From assembly GCF_000419445.1 (NCBI RefSeq), contig NZ_AULK01000001.1:806001-870000 (forward strand): a stretch of 64,000 nucleotides of DNA. Direction: 5' to 3'. The notes under the pieces are model-generated. The model ran no database searches. It was not told the DNA's origin and worked only from the letters and a program-made list of their open reading frames with translations. The stretch's first letter is position 1, and every line of letters starts with the position of its first letter. The position numbers and the translations under genes were made by a program. The stretch comes from Gryllotalpicola ginsengisoli DSM 22003 (GTDB lineage: Bacteria > Actinomycetota > Actinomycetes > Actinomycetales > Microbacteriaceae). Positions 1-6,595 of this stretch are shown one piece after another.

Positions 1-816
1 GCGACCGACCCCGACGAGGGCCTCACGCAGGCGAACATCAAGCACCTCATCTACCGCGCGCACGCCCTCGACAAGGACGAGGTGATCGCGCGCATCCTGC
101 AGGCCGAGGGCCGCGGCAAGACGATCATCTTCACCCGCACGAAGCGCGCCGCGGCGAAGCTGCAGGACGAGCTCACCGACCGCGGCTTCCCCGCCGTCAG
201 CGTGCACGGCGACCTGAACCAGGAGCAGCGCGAGCGGCACATGGCGGCGTTCAAGTCGGGCAAGAAAGAGATCCTGATCGCGACGGACGTTGCCGCCCGC
301 GGCATCGACGTCGACGACGTCACCCACGTGATCAACCACACGATCCCCGAGGACGAGAAGACCTACCTGCACCGCGCCGGCCGCACCGGCCGGGCCGGCA
401 AGACCGGTATCGCGGTGACCTTCGTCGACTGGGAGGACCTGCACAAGTGGGCCCTCATCAACCGCGCCCTCGAGTTCGGGCAGCCCGAGCCGACCGAGAC
501 CTACTCGTCGTCGCCGCACCTGTACTCGGATCTGAACATCCCCGAGGGCACGAAAGGCCGGCTGAAGCCGACCCCGAAGCCGAAGGTGGAGCGCGAGGCG
601 GCCCGGCAGGGCGGCGAGCAGGGCGAGGGCGCACGTCGCCGCCGGCGCAGCCGCCCGGCTTCGGGCGGCACGGATGCCCAGGCCGCAGGCGCCTCGAAGG
701 AGGCGGCCGGCACGCACGACGGTCACGGCTCGGAGCACCGCGACGGCAACGCCGCCCCGCAGCGCCGCCGGCGCCGCCGCCGCTCGGGCGGTCAGCCCGC
801 CGCCCCCACCGCCTAG
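1..816 (+). CDS. DEAD-box ATP-dependent RNA helicase, C-terminal part (5' end outside window)
   Basis: The reading frame is open from the first base, so the N-terminal RecA domain with the Walker motifs lies outside the window. The 271 visible residues hold the second RecA-like domain, with motif V (ATDVAARGID, about residue 95) and motif VI (HRAGRTGRAG, about residue 124). These motifs bind RNA and couple ATP hydrolysis to strand separation. After about residue 180 comes an arginine-rich low-complexity tail with two runs of consecutive arginines. Such tails are common in actinobacterial RhlE/DeaD-like helicases and probably give non-specific RNA binding. The likely role is RNA remodelling or ribosome assembly, perhaps in the cold. 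The exact subfamily cannot be set without the N-terminus. A palindromic repeat cluster follows the stop. Confidence 0.9.
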   Translation, partial: ATDPDEGLTQANIKHLIYRAHALDKDEVIARILQAEGRGKTIIFTRTKRAAAKLQDELTDRGFPAVSVHGDLNQEQRERHMAAFKSGKKEILIATDVAARGIDVDDVTHVINHTIPEDEKTYLHRAGRTGRAGKTGIAVTFVDWEDLHKWALINRALEFGQPEPTETYSSSPHLYSDLNIPEGTKGRLKPTPKPKVEREAARQGGEQGEGARRRRRSRPASGGTDAQAAGASKEAAGTHDGHGSEHRDGNAAPQRRRRRRRSGGQPAAPTA

Positions 817-821
817 CCGCC

Positions 822-978
822 GCCCTCCGCTGGTCGACTCGGCCGCGACGCACCCACCGCCCTCCGCTGGTCGAGTAGCGGCGCAGCCTCCGCCCCCGCT
901 GGTCGAGTAGCGGCGCAGCCGCGTATCGAGACCCGCACCGTCGTCTGGTCTCGATACGGCGCTTCGCGCCTACTCGAC
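822..978. repeat. Cluster of dispersed palindromic repeats (family 1) between convergent genes
   Basis: The core CGCTGGTCGAGTAGCGGCGC occurs complete at 866-885 and 898-917, with a variant near 829. A complete palindromic element covers 901-933 and an inverted one covers 947-978. The full unit runs from GGTCTCGAT through a GC-rich hairpin to ACTCGACC. Related copies lie at 22251, 25884, 52572 and 55641. The inverted copy supplies the last codons and the stop of the PHP gene on the minus strand. It may act as a two-way terminator. Confidence 0.8.
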
Positions 979-1821
979 GGGCGAATGCGTCGACAGCGCG
1001 CAGATCCGCTCCAGCGCCTCGGGCGTCGTCGTGTTCTCGCCGAGCCGGTTCGGCTTGCCGGCGCCGTGGTAGTCGCTGGACCCGGTGACGATCAGGCCGT
1101 GGGCCGCCGCGAATTCGAGCAGGTACTGCTTGCCGTCATCCGTGTTCTCGCGATGCTCGACCTCGAGCCCGGCGAGCCCGGCGCCGACCAGCGCCTTCAG
1201 ATAGGCGGGGTCGAGCACGTTGTCGCGGCCGCGGGTGGCCGGGTGCGCGAGCACCGGCACTCCCCCGGCGGCGCGGATCAGCTTGACGCCCTCGAGCGGG
1301 CTCGGCGCGTACAGCGGCTCGAAGTAGCCGCCGCGCGGGTGCAGCAGCGTCGCGAAGGCATCCGATCTGCTGGTCACGTGCCCGCGCGTCACGAGCGCGT
1401 CGGCGATGTGCGGCCGCCCCACCGAAGCGCCCGGCGTGGTGTGGGCGAGCACGTCCTCCCAGGTGAGCTCATAGTCCTCGGCGAGCCGGGCGACCATCGC
1501 CTCGGCCCGGGTGCGCCGCGCGTCGCGGATGCGCTCGGTCTCGGCGGTCAGCGCCGGGTCGGCCGGGTCGAACAGGTAGGCGAGCATGTGCACGCTCTTC
1601 CACCCGTACCGGGTCGAGAGCTCCATGCCGGGCACCAGGTCGATGCCGAGATCGGATGCCGCGGCGCGGGCCTCCTGCCACCCGGCGGTCGAGTCGTGGT
1701 CGGTCAGCGCGACGGTGCCGAGCCCGGCGTCGGCCGCGGCGCGCATCAGCTCGGCCGGAGTCTGCGTGCCATCGGACACGCTGGAGTGCGTGTGCAGATC
1801 GATGGGCGTGCGAAAAGCCAC
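970..1821 (-). CDS. PHP-domain metal-dependent phosphoesterase
   Basis: This 283-residue protein is a PHP-family hydrolase. The N-terminus carries the metal-binding HTH signature (His10, His12) and the LTDHD motif (Asp41, His42), and a late DYHG motif completes the trinuclear metal site. Relatives of the YciV/TrpH type remove phosphate from 3',5'-bisphosphonucleotides or trim RNA 5' ends. The exact substrate here is inferred. The GTG start at 1821 is chosen because a TAAACT hexamer ends 6 bases upstream, as in a leaderless mRNA. The gene diverges from the aminopeptidase gene. Its last codons and stop are encoded by an intergenic palindromic repeat, so the C-terminal tail may vary between strains. 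Confidence 0.88.
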   Translation of the reverse strand: MAFRTPIDLHTHSSVSDGTQTPAELMRAAADAGLGTVALTDHDSTAGWQEARAAASDLGIDLVPGMELSTRYGWKSVHMLAYLFDPADPALTAETERIRDARRTRAEAMVARLAEDYELTWEDVLAHTTPGASVGRPHIADALVTRGHVTSRSDAFATLLHPRGGYFEPLYAPSPLEGVKLIRAAGGVPVLAHPATRGRDNVLDPAYLKALVGAGLAGLEVEHRENTDDGKQYLLEFAAAHGLIVTGSSDYHGAGKPNRLGENTTTPEALERICALSTHSPVE

Positions 1822-1833
1822 AGCGGCAGTTTA
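1822..1833 (-). promoter_or_regulatory. Leaderless -10 element of the PHP gene
   Basis: TAAACT (1828-1833 on the minus strand) ends 6 bases before the GTG start. No Shine-Dalgarno sequence is present. Confidence 0.55.
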
Positions 1834-1885
1834 GTTTGGCGCGCGGGCGTCGGCGGTCGATGGAATGGCCGGGTCGATCCGCCGT

Positions 1886-1949
1886 GCCGGGCGGCGCCCG
1901 GCAATGGAGGGCCGGAGCCAATTTGCGCCGGGCAGCGCCCGGCGATGGA
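1886..1949. repeat. Twin hairpin direct repeat upstream of the aminopeptidase gene
   Basis: Two 23-bp copies (1886-1908 and 1927-1949) lie 41 bp apart and match at 21 of 23 positions. Each holds a 7-bp stem, GCCGGGC to GCCCGGC, with a 3-base loop, followed by an ATGGA box. They sit in the divergent promoter region just before the start at 1962. A regulator site is possible but unproven. Confidence 0.6.
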
Positions 1950-1961
1950 AGACTAGTCGCC

Positions 1962-3431
1962 ATGAGCAGCGACACGACGACGACCCCCGCGCCCCGCGCC
2001 ACCTCGAACCGCTCGACGCTGCCGCCTGCGGCGTCGTTCCAGGCCTACATCGGATCGGGCTGGGCCGAGCGCGCCGACGTCGTGCCGCCGGCCCGCGAGC
2101 AGGCCGCGTTCGCCGCGGCGCGGCGCGCCAAGCTCTCGGCGCTCTACCCCGGCAAGCGGATCATCGTGCCGGCCGGCGGCGCGAAGGTGCGCAGCAACGA
2201 CACCGACTACCCGTTCCGGGCGCACTCGGCGTTCTCCTGGCTGACCGGCTGGGGCGCCGACAGCGAGCCCGACTCCGTGCTCGTGCTGGAGCCCGTCGAC
2301 GGCGGGCACGAGGCCACCCTGTACTTCCGCGAGCGCGCCGGGCGCGACTCCGACGAGTTCTACTCCAACCCGCAGATCGGTGAGTTCTGGATCGGCGCCC
2401 GCCCCTCCCTCGCGCAGGTCGCCGGGGACCTCGCGCTGCCGACGGCGGGCATCGCCGAGGTGGACGCCGTGATCGAGAAGGCGGATGCCGACACGGTGCT
2501 GCTGCGCGAGGCCGATGAGGCTCTCACCGCCGCCGTCGACGCGGCGCGGGGCGAGGCATCCGATCTCGATGCGGAGCTCGCCCAGACCCTCTCCGAGCTG
2601 CGGCTCGTGAAGGACGACTATGAGATCGCGCAGCTGCGCGAGGCCATCGCCGCCACACAGCGGGGCTTCGACGACGTGATCCGCGCGCTGCCCGAGATCA
2701 CCGCACACCGGCGCGGCGAGCGGATCGTCGAGGGCGTCTTCTACACGCGCGCCCGCGGCGAGGGCAACGCGGTCGGCTACGACACGATCGCCGCCGCCGG
2801 CCCGCACGCGTGCATCCTGCACTGGACCCGCAACGACGGACCGGTGGTGCCGGGCGACCTGATCCTGATCGACGCCGGCGTGGAGGCCGAGAGCCTGTAC
2901 ACCGCCGACATCACCCGCACCATCCCGGTCGACGGCACATTTACGGATGCTCAGCGGCTCGTCTACGAGACCGTGCGTGAGGCCGCGGATGCCGCCTTCG
3001 CCGTGGTGCGCCCCGGCATCCGCTTCCGCGAGGTGCACGCCGCGGCGATGGAGGTGATCGCCCGCCGCACCGCGGAGTGGGGGCTGCTGCCCGTCTCGGC
3101 CGAGGAGGCGCTCGAGTCCGACCAGCAGCAGCACCGCCGGTACATGGTGCACGGCACGAGCCACCACCTGGGCCTCGACGTGCACGACTGCGCCGCCGCC
3201 CGCCGCGAGATGTACTACGACGGCGTGATCGAGCCCGGCATGGTGTTCACGATCGAGCCCGGCCTGTACTTCCAGCCCGACGACCTCACCGTGCCGGAGC
3301 AGCTGCGCGGCATCGGCGTGCGCATCGAGGACGACGTGCTGGTGACCGCCGACGGCGTCGAGAACCTCTCCGCCGCGCTCCCCCGGACGGCCGACGAGGT
3401 CGAGGCCTGGGTGCGGCGCCTGCGCGGCTGA
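1962..3431 (+). CDS. pepP: Xaa-Pro aminopeptidase (M24 family)
   Basis: This 489-residue cytoplasmic metallopeptidase releases an N-terminal residue that precedes proline. The aminopeptidase P N-terminal domain covers about residues 30-190. The pita-bread catalytic domain follows, with all five metal ligands visible: Asp in LIDAGVE (about 304), Asp in ADITRT (about 316), His in HGTSHHLGLDVH (about 400), Glu in TIEPGLY (about 431) and Glu in RIEDD (about 455). The length fits the bacterial PepP family. The ATG at 1962 is preferred to upstream in-frame starts because the family N-terminus begins near here and the twin hairpin repeat lies upstream. The N-terminal 20 residues are rich in Thr, Ser and Pro and probably disordered. 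Confidence 0.93.
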   Translation: MSSDTTTTPAPRATSNRSTLPPAASFQAYIGSGWAERADVVPPAREQAAFAAARRAKLSALYPGKRIIVPAGGAKVRSNDTDYPFRAHSAFSWLTGWGADSEPDSVLVLEPVDGGHEATLYFRERAGRDSDEFYSNPQIGEFWIGARPSLAQVAGDLALPTAGIAEVDAVIEKADADTVLLREADEALTAAVDAARGEASDLDAELAQTLSELRLVKDDYEIAQLREAIAATQRGFDDVIRALPEITAHRRGERIVEGVFYTRARGEGNAVGYDTIAAAGPHACILHWTRNDGPVVPGDLILIDAGVEAESLYTADITRTIPVDGTFTDAQRLVYETVREAADAAFAVVRPGIRFREVHAAAMEVIARRTAEWGLLPVSAEEALESDQQQHRRYMVHGTSHHLGLDVHDCAAARREMYYDGVIEPGMVFTIEPGLYFQPDDLTVPEQLRGIGVRIEDDVLVTADGVENLSAALPRTADEVEAWVRRLRG

Positions 3432-3458
3432 CCGCCGACCGCACGGTCGGTCGCCGAT

Positions 3459-3506
3459 CGCACGATGCGTCACTCCGGTGGCGGCATCCGTGCGACACAT
3501 CGTGCG
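3459..3506. repeat. Intergenic inverted repeat downstream of pepP
   Basis: The arms CGCACGATG (3459-3467) and CATCGTGCG (3498-3506) are perfectly complementary. It is the first of three palindromes filling 3432-3746, a gene-free stretch of 315 bases between convergent genes. Confidence 0.6.
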
Positions 3507-3564
3507 TTTTGCGATGGATGTTTCGACCTTGGTCAGCCGGCCGGCTGAACGCGGAGGGCGGCGC

Positions 3565-3601
3565 CACGGGCGCACGTTTTCGCCGCAAACGTGTGCCCGT
3601 G
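3565..3601. repeat. Dispersed palindrome, family 2 (short form)
   Basis: The 15-base arms at 3565-3579 and 3587-3601 pair with one mismatch around a 7-base loop. The right half contains AAACGTGTGCCCGT, which recurs at 13650 and in a degraded copy near 14668. Confidence 0.7.
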
Positions 3602-3652
3602 CGTACTGCCGCCGCACGGATGCCGGTGCCACATCGCCGCACCCAATCGCGC

Positions 3653-3722
3653 CGGGCACAAACGGTGCGATCGGGCACACGTCCTGCGCAGAAGCTGTGC
3701 CCGATCGTGACGTTTGTGCCCG
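3653..3722. repeat. Dispersed palindrome, family 2 (long form)
   Basis: The 27-base arms at 3653-3679 and 3696-3722 match at 24 positions. They contain the blocks GGGCACAAACG and CGATCGGGCACA. A homologous element lies at 50524-50591. It may serve as a terminator between the convergent pepP and PGPGW genes. Confidence 0.75.
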
Positions 3723-3746
3723 GGCCACCCCGCACGGATGCCTGGG

Positions 3747-4106
3747 CTACCGCCCCGCAGCCCGCCGGGCCCGCCGCTGCCGCCACCAGGCCAGCGCCCG
3801 ATCCAGCTGCCTGCGCCCCCAGCGCCCCAGCCGCCTCGCCCACTCGAACTCGGTGCCGAGCACCGCGATGCCGATGAACACGACGAGCCAGCCCGGCCCG
3901 GGCAGCGGCACGAGGATCAGACCGCCGACCACGATCGCTCCCCCGATGACGGCCACGAGGATGCGGTAGCTGACGTGCAGCACCGGGTGGCGGCGCATCC
4001 GTGCCCGCAGCTGCCGCAGCCGGCGCCGCAGGCGCTGCCCGCGCCGCTCGGCCTCACGGCCGGCCGGGGTGTCCCGGCCCGGAAGCGGATGCGGAGCGGT
4101 GGTCAT
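3747..4106 (-). CDS. Small PGPGW-motif transmembrane protein (TIGR02611-like)
   Basis: This 119-residue membrane protein has a strongly basic N-terminus (about residues 15-40) and two hydrophobic segments at about residues 45-65 and 70-85. They are linked by the PLPGPGW motif that defines the family. The C-terminal tail is also very arginine-rich. The family is widespread in actinobacteria and has no established function. The ATG start is supported by a TAGCGT hexamer ending 6 bases upstream, consistent with a leaderless mRNA. The gene is monocistronic and converges with pepP across a block of palindromes. Confidence 0.8.
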   Translation of the reverse strand: MTTAPHPLPGRDTPAGREAERRGQRLRRRLRQLRARMRRHPVLHVSYRILVAVIGGAIVVGGLILVPLPGPGWLVVFIGIAVLGTEFEWARRLGRWGRRQLDRALAWWRQRRARRAAGR

Positions 4107-4118
4107 GGCTCCACGCTA
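4107..4118 (-). promoter_or_regulatory. Leaderless -10 element of the PGPGW gene
   Basis: TAGCGT (4113-4118, minus strand) ends 6 bases before the ATG at 4106. Confidence 0.5.
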
Positions 4119-4237
4119 AGCCTGTGACGCGGCGCGCGGGCCTTCAGTTCAGGGAGCGATCAGGGGCGCCCCGGAGCGATCCCAGGGTCAACCCGCACGG
4201 GCACCCCGCCACGCCCGCAGCGACCCGCCGACCCCGC

Positions 4238-4747
4238 TCAGACGAGCCCGGTGCCGCGTCCGTTCTCGGCGAGCACGTTGCGCGCCCGGTTGGCGATGTC
4301 GGAGTCGACGAGCACCGAGTAGCTGGTGGCGAGCACCTGCGTCTGCGAGGTGTAGTCGCGGCGACGCCGGGTGAGGGCGTAGGAGACCAGGCTGAACAGC
4401 ATGCCGAAGCCCGCGCCGAGCAGCACGGCCGCGATGACGAGGCTGAAGTCCTCCTGCGCGCCGCCGAAGAGCATCAGCACGACGCCGAGGAAGATGCCGA
4501 ACCAGGCGCCGCTCGCCGCGCCGGCGAGCGCCACGCGCCCCCAGGAGAGCCGGCCGGTGATGTGCTCGACGGTCTTCAGGTCGTTGCCGATGATCGACAC
4601 CTTGTCGACCGGGAAGTCGGCGTGTGCGAGCACGTCGACGGTCTGCTGCGCCTCGACGTAGCTCTCGTACTGGGCGACGACCTCGCCCTTCGGAACCGTC
4701 GGGAAGGGCAGGGCGCCGCGGCTGCCGAGGGGGTTCGGAGTGCTCAT
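4238..4747 (-). CDS. General stress protein-like membrane protein (YflT/17M-type domain)
   Basis: This 169-residue protein begins with a short alpha/beta domain (about residues 20-70, around VVAQYESYVEAQQTVDVL and DKVSIIGNDL). That is the arrangement of the heat-induced YflT / general stress protein 17M domain. A glycine/alanine-rich hydrophobic region with two to three membrane spans follows at about 75-135, then a short cytoplasmic tail. The biochemical role is unknown; a link to envelope stress comes only from family naming. The gene diverges from the PRC/MgtE-N/CBS gene with 54 bp between the start codons. A weak GACAAT hexamer lies 6 bases before the start. Confidence 0.75.
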   Translation of the reverse strand: MSTPNPLGSRGALPFPTVPKGEVVAQYESYVEAQQTVDVLAHADFPVDKVSIIGNDLKTVEHITGRLSWGRVALAGAASGAWFGIFLGVVLMLFGGAQEDFSLVIAAVLLGAGFGMLFSLVSYALTRRRRDYTSQTQVLATSYSVLVDSDIANRARNVLAENGRGTGLV

Positions 4748-4789
4748 TCCGGCATTGTCCCACGGGGGTGTCGCGCAGGGCCGCGACGG

Positions 4790-4801
4790 TAGGGTTTAAG
4801 G
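4790..4801 (+). promoter_or_regulatory. Leaderless -10 element of the PRC/MgtE-N/CBS gene
   Basis: TAGGGT (4790-4795) ends 6 bases before the GTG at 4802. It supports that start in the absence of a Shine-Dalgarno sequence. Confidence 0.55.
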
Positions 4802-6097
4802 GTGAGCGCGCAGAGGGTCTTCGTCGCACGCCTCGCCGGTTGCGGGGTGTTCGACCCGGTCGGCGACCGCGTCGGCAAGGTGCGCGACGTGGTGGTCGTC
4901 TACCGCTCCGACGGCGCCCCGCGCGTGGTGGGCCTCGTCGTCGAGATCCCCGGCAAGCGCCGCGTGTTCGTCTCGATCACCCGCGTCACCTCGATCGGCG
5001 CCGGCCAGGTGATCACGACCGGGCTGATCAACGTGCGCCGCTTCGAGCAGCGCGGCGGCGAGACCCGCGTCATCGCCGAGATCCTCGGCCGGCAGGTGCG
5101 CTTCCGCGACGGCAGCGGCACCGCCGTCATCGAAGACGTCGGCATCACCCAGAGCCCGAGCGGGCTGTGGGACGTGACGCAGCTGTTCGTGCGCCGGCCC
5201 AAGACCTCCGCATCCCCGTTCGCGAAGGGGCCGACCCAGTTCGTCGCCTGGGACGACGTGACAGAGACGGATGCCCCGGCCGACGAGCCCCAGTCGGCGG
5301 AGCACCTCATCGCCACCTTCACCGATCTGCGCGCCGCCGACCTCGCCGACAGTCTGCTCGAGCTGCCCGAGGAGCGCCGCGTCGAGGTCGCCGCGGAGCT
5401 GCCCGACGACCGCCTGGCCGACGCGCTCGAGGAGATGAGCGAGGACGACCAGGTCGAGCTGCTGCACGCCCTCGACGATGAGCGCGTCGCATCCGTGCTC
5501 GACCGCATGCAGCCCGACGACGCCGCCGACCTGATCGCGCAGCTGCCCGAGGACGACCGGGAGCACCTGCTCGAGCTGATGGAGCCCGAGGAGGCGCAGG
5601 ACGTGCGCATGCTGCTCAACTACGCGCCCAACTCGGCGGGCGGCCTGATGACCACCGAGCCGGTCATCCTCTCCCCCGACGCGACCGTCGCCGAGGCGCT
5701 GGCGCTGATCCGCCGCGAGGAGCTCGCGCCGGCGCTGGCCGCCGCCGTGTTCGTCACGCTGCCGCCCTACGAGCCGCCCACCGGGCGCTACCTGGGCGTC
5801 GTGCACTATCAGCGGATGCTGCGCCACCCGCCGCACGAGCGCCTCGGCGCGCTGATCGACCAGGGCCTCGAGCCGCTCAAGGTGCACGCCTCGATCGCCG
5901 AGGTCTCCCGCACGCTCGCCAGCTACAACCTGGTCTCGGTGCCGGTCGTCGACGACGCGAACCGACTCGTCGGGGTGGTGACCATCGATGACATCCTCGA
6001 CTACCTGCTGCCCGACGACTGGCGAAGTCGCGACGGCGAGGACGCCGCACTGCGGCGCGCAGCGGCGGCACGCACGAGCACGACGGGCAGGAGGTGA
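4802..6097 (+). CDS. Soluble MgtE-N / CBS-domain protein with PRC-barrel-like N-terminus
   Basis: This 431-residue protein looks like the cytoplasmic part of an MgtE magnesium channel without the channel. Residues 1-150 form two PRC-barrel-like beta units. Residues about 165-275 are the acidic helical repeat of the MgtE N domain (LADSLLELPEERR, LIAQLPEDDR and similar). Residues about 280-410 are a CBS pair. No transmembrane segment follows, whereas MgtE needs five. In MgtE these domains sense Mg2+; here an ion- or nucleotide-sensing role is inferred. It probably heads a unit with the DUF1003 gene (3 bp downstream) and mrp. From memory, the same order occurs in Mycobacterium near mrp and tatB. 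Confidence 0.85.
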   Translation: MSAQRVFVARLAGCGVFDPVGDRVGKVRDVVVVYRSDGAPRVVGLVVEIPGKRRVFVSITRVTSIGAGQVITTGLINVRRFEQRGGETRVIAEILGRQVRFRDGSGTAVIEDVGITQSPSGLWDVTQLFVRRPKTSASPFAKGPTQFVAWDDVTETDAPADEPQSAEHLIATFTDLRAADLADSLLELPEERRVEVAAELPDDRLADALEEMSEDDQVELLHALDDERVASVLDRMQPDDAADLIAQLPEDDREHLLELMEPEEAQDVRMLLNYAPNSAGGLMTTEPVILSPDATVAEALALIRREELAPALAAAVFVTLPPYEPPTGRYLGVVHYQRMLRHPPHERLGALIDQGLEPLKVHASIAEVSRTLASYNLVSVPVVDDANRLVGVVTIDDILDYLLPDDWRSRDGEDAALRRAAAARTSTTGRR

Positions 6098-6100
6098 GTC

Positions 6101-6595
6101 ATGGCGAGGGCCGACAACCGGGATCTCGATGCGCCGAAGGGATTGTCCGGGCGCATCCGCACGCGCCGCGACAGCGACCGCTTCGGCCGGTTCACCGAGT
6201 GGATCGCGCGCGCCATGGGCACGCCGTGGTTCCTGCTCGGCCTCACCGCGTTCTGCCTGATCTGGCTGATCTGGAACTCGGTGCTGCCTGAGTCGCTGCG
6301 CTTCGACTCGCAGGAGTACGGCTTCACGGTGCTCACCCTCGTGCTGTCGCTGCAGGCCTCCTACGCGGCGCCGCTGATCCTGCTCGCGCAGAACCGGCAG
6401 GACGACCGCGACCGGGTGCAGATCGAGCAGGACCGGCAGCGGGCCGAGCGAAACCTCGCCGACACCGAGTACCTCGCCCGCGAGGTGGTGGCGCTGCGGC
6501 TCGCGCTGCGCGACGTGCCGTCGAAGGACTTCATCCGGCAGGAGCTGCGCGCCCTGCTCGAGGAGCTCGAGGGCACCGCGAAGGACGGAAGTTGA
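6101..6595 (+). CDS. DUF1003 membrane protein
   Basis: This 164-residue protein has the DUF1003 layout: a charged N-terminus, two membrane helices (about residues 40-60 and 75-100, the second near VLSLQASYAAPLILLAQNRQ) and a long amphipathic, probably coiled-coil tail rich in Arg, Asp and Glu. The RQDDRDR stretch after the second helix is typical of the family. Function is unknown. The CBS-domain gene ends 3 bp upstream and mrp overlaps its stop by 4 bp, so the three are very likely co-transcribed. A physical link between this membrane protein and the soluble CBS protein is a reasonable guess, since together they resemble a split regulator and membrane part. Confidence 0.85.
   Translation: MARADNRDLDAPKGLSGRIRTRRDSDRFGRFTEWIARAMGTPWFLLGLTAFCLIWLIWNSVLPESLRFDSQEYGFTVLTLVLSLQASYAAPLILLAQNRQDDRDRVQIEQDRQRAERNLADTEYLAREVVALRLALRDVPSKDFIRQELRALLEELEGTAKDGS

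Noticed and set aside
3432-3746. Small gene or RNA in the 315-bp gap after pepP
   Set aside because: No convincing small open frame with ribosome site or leaderless box was found. The gap is filled by three palindromes.
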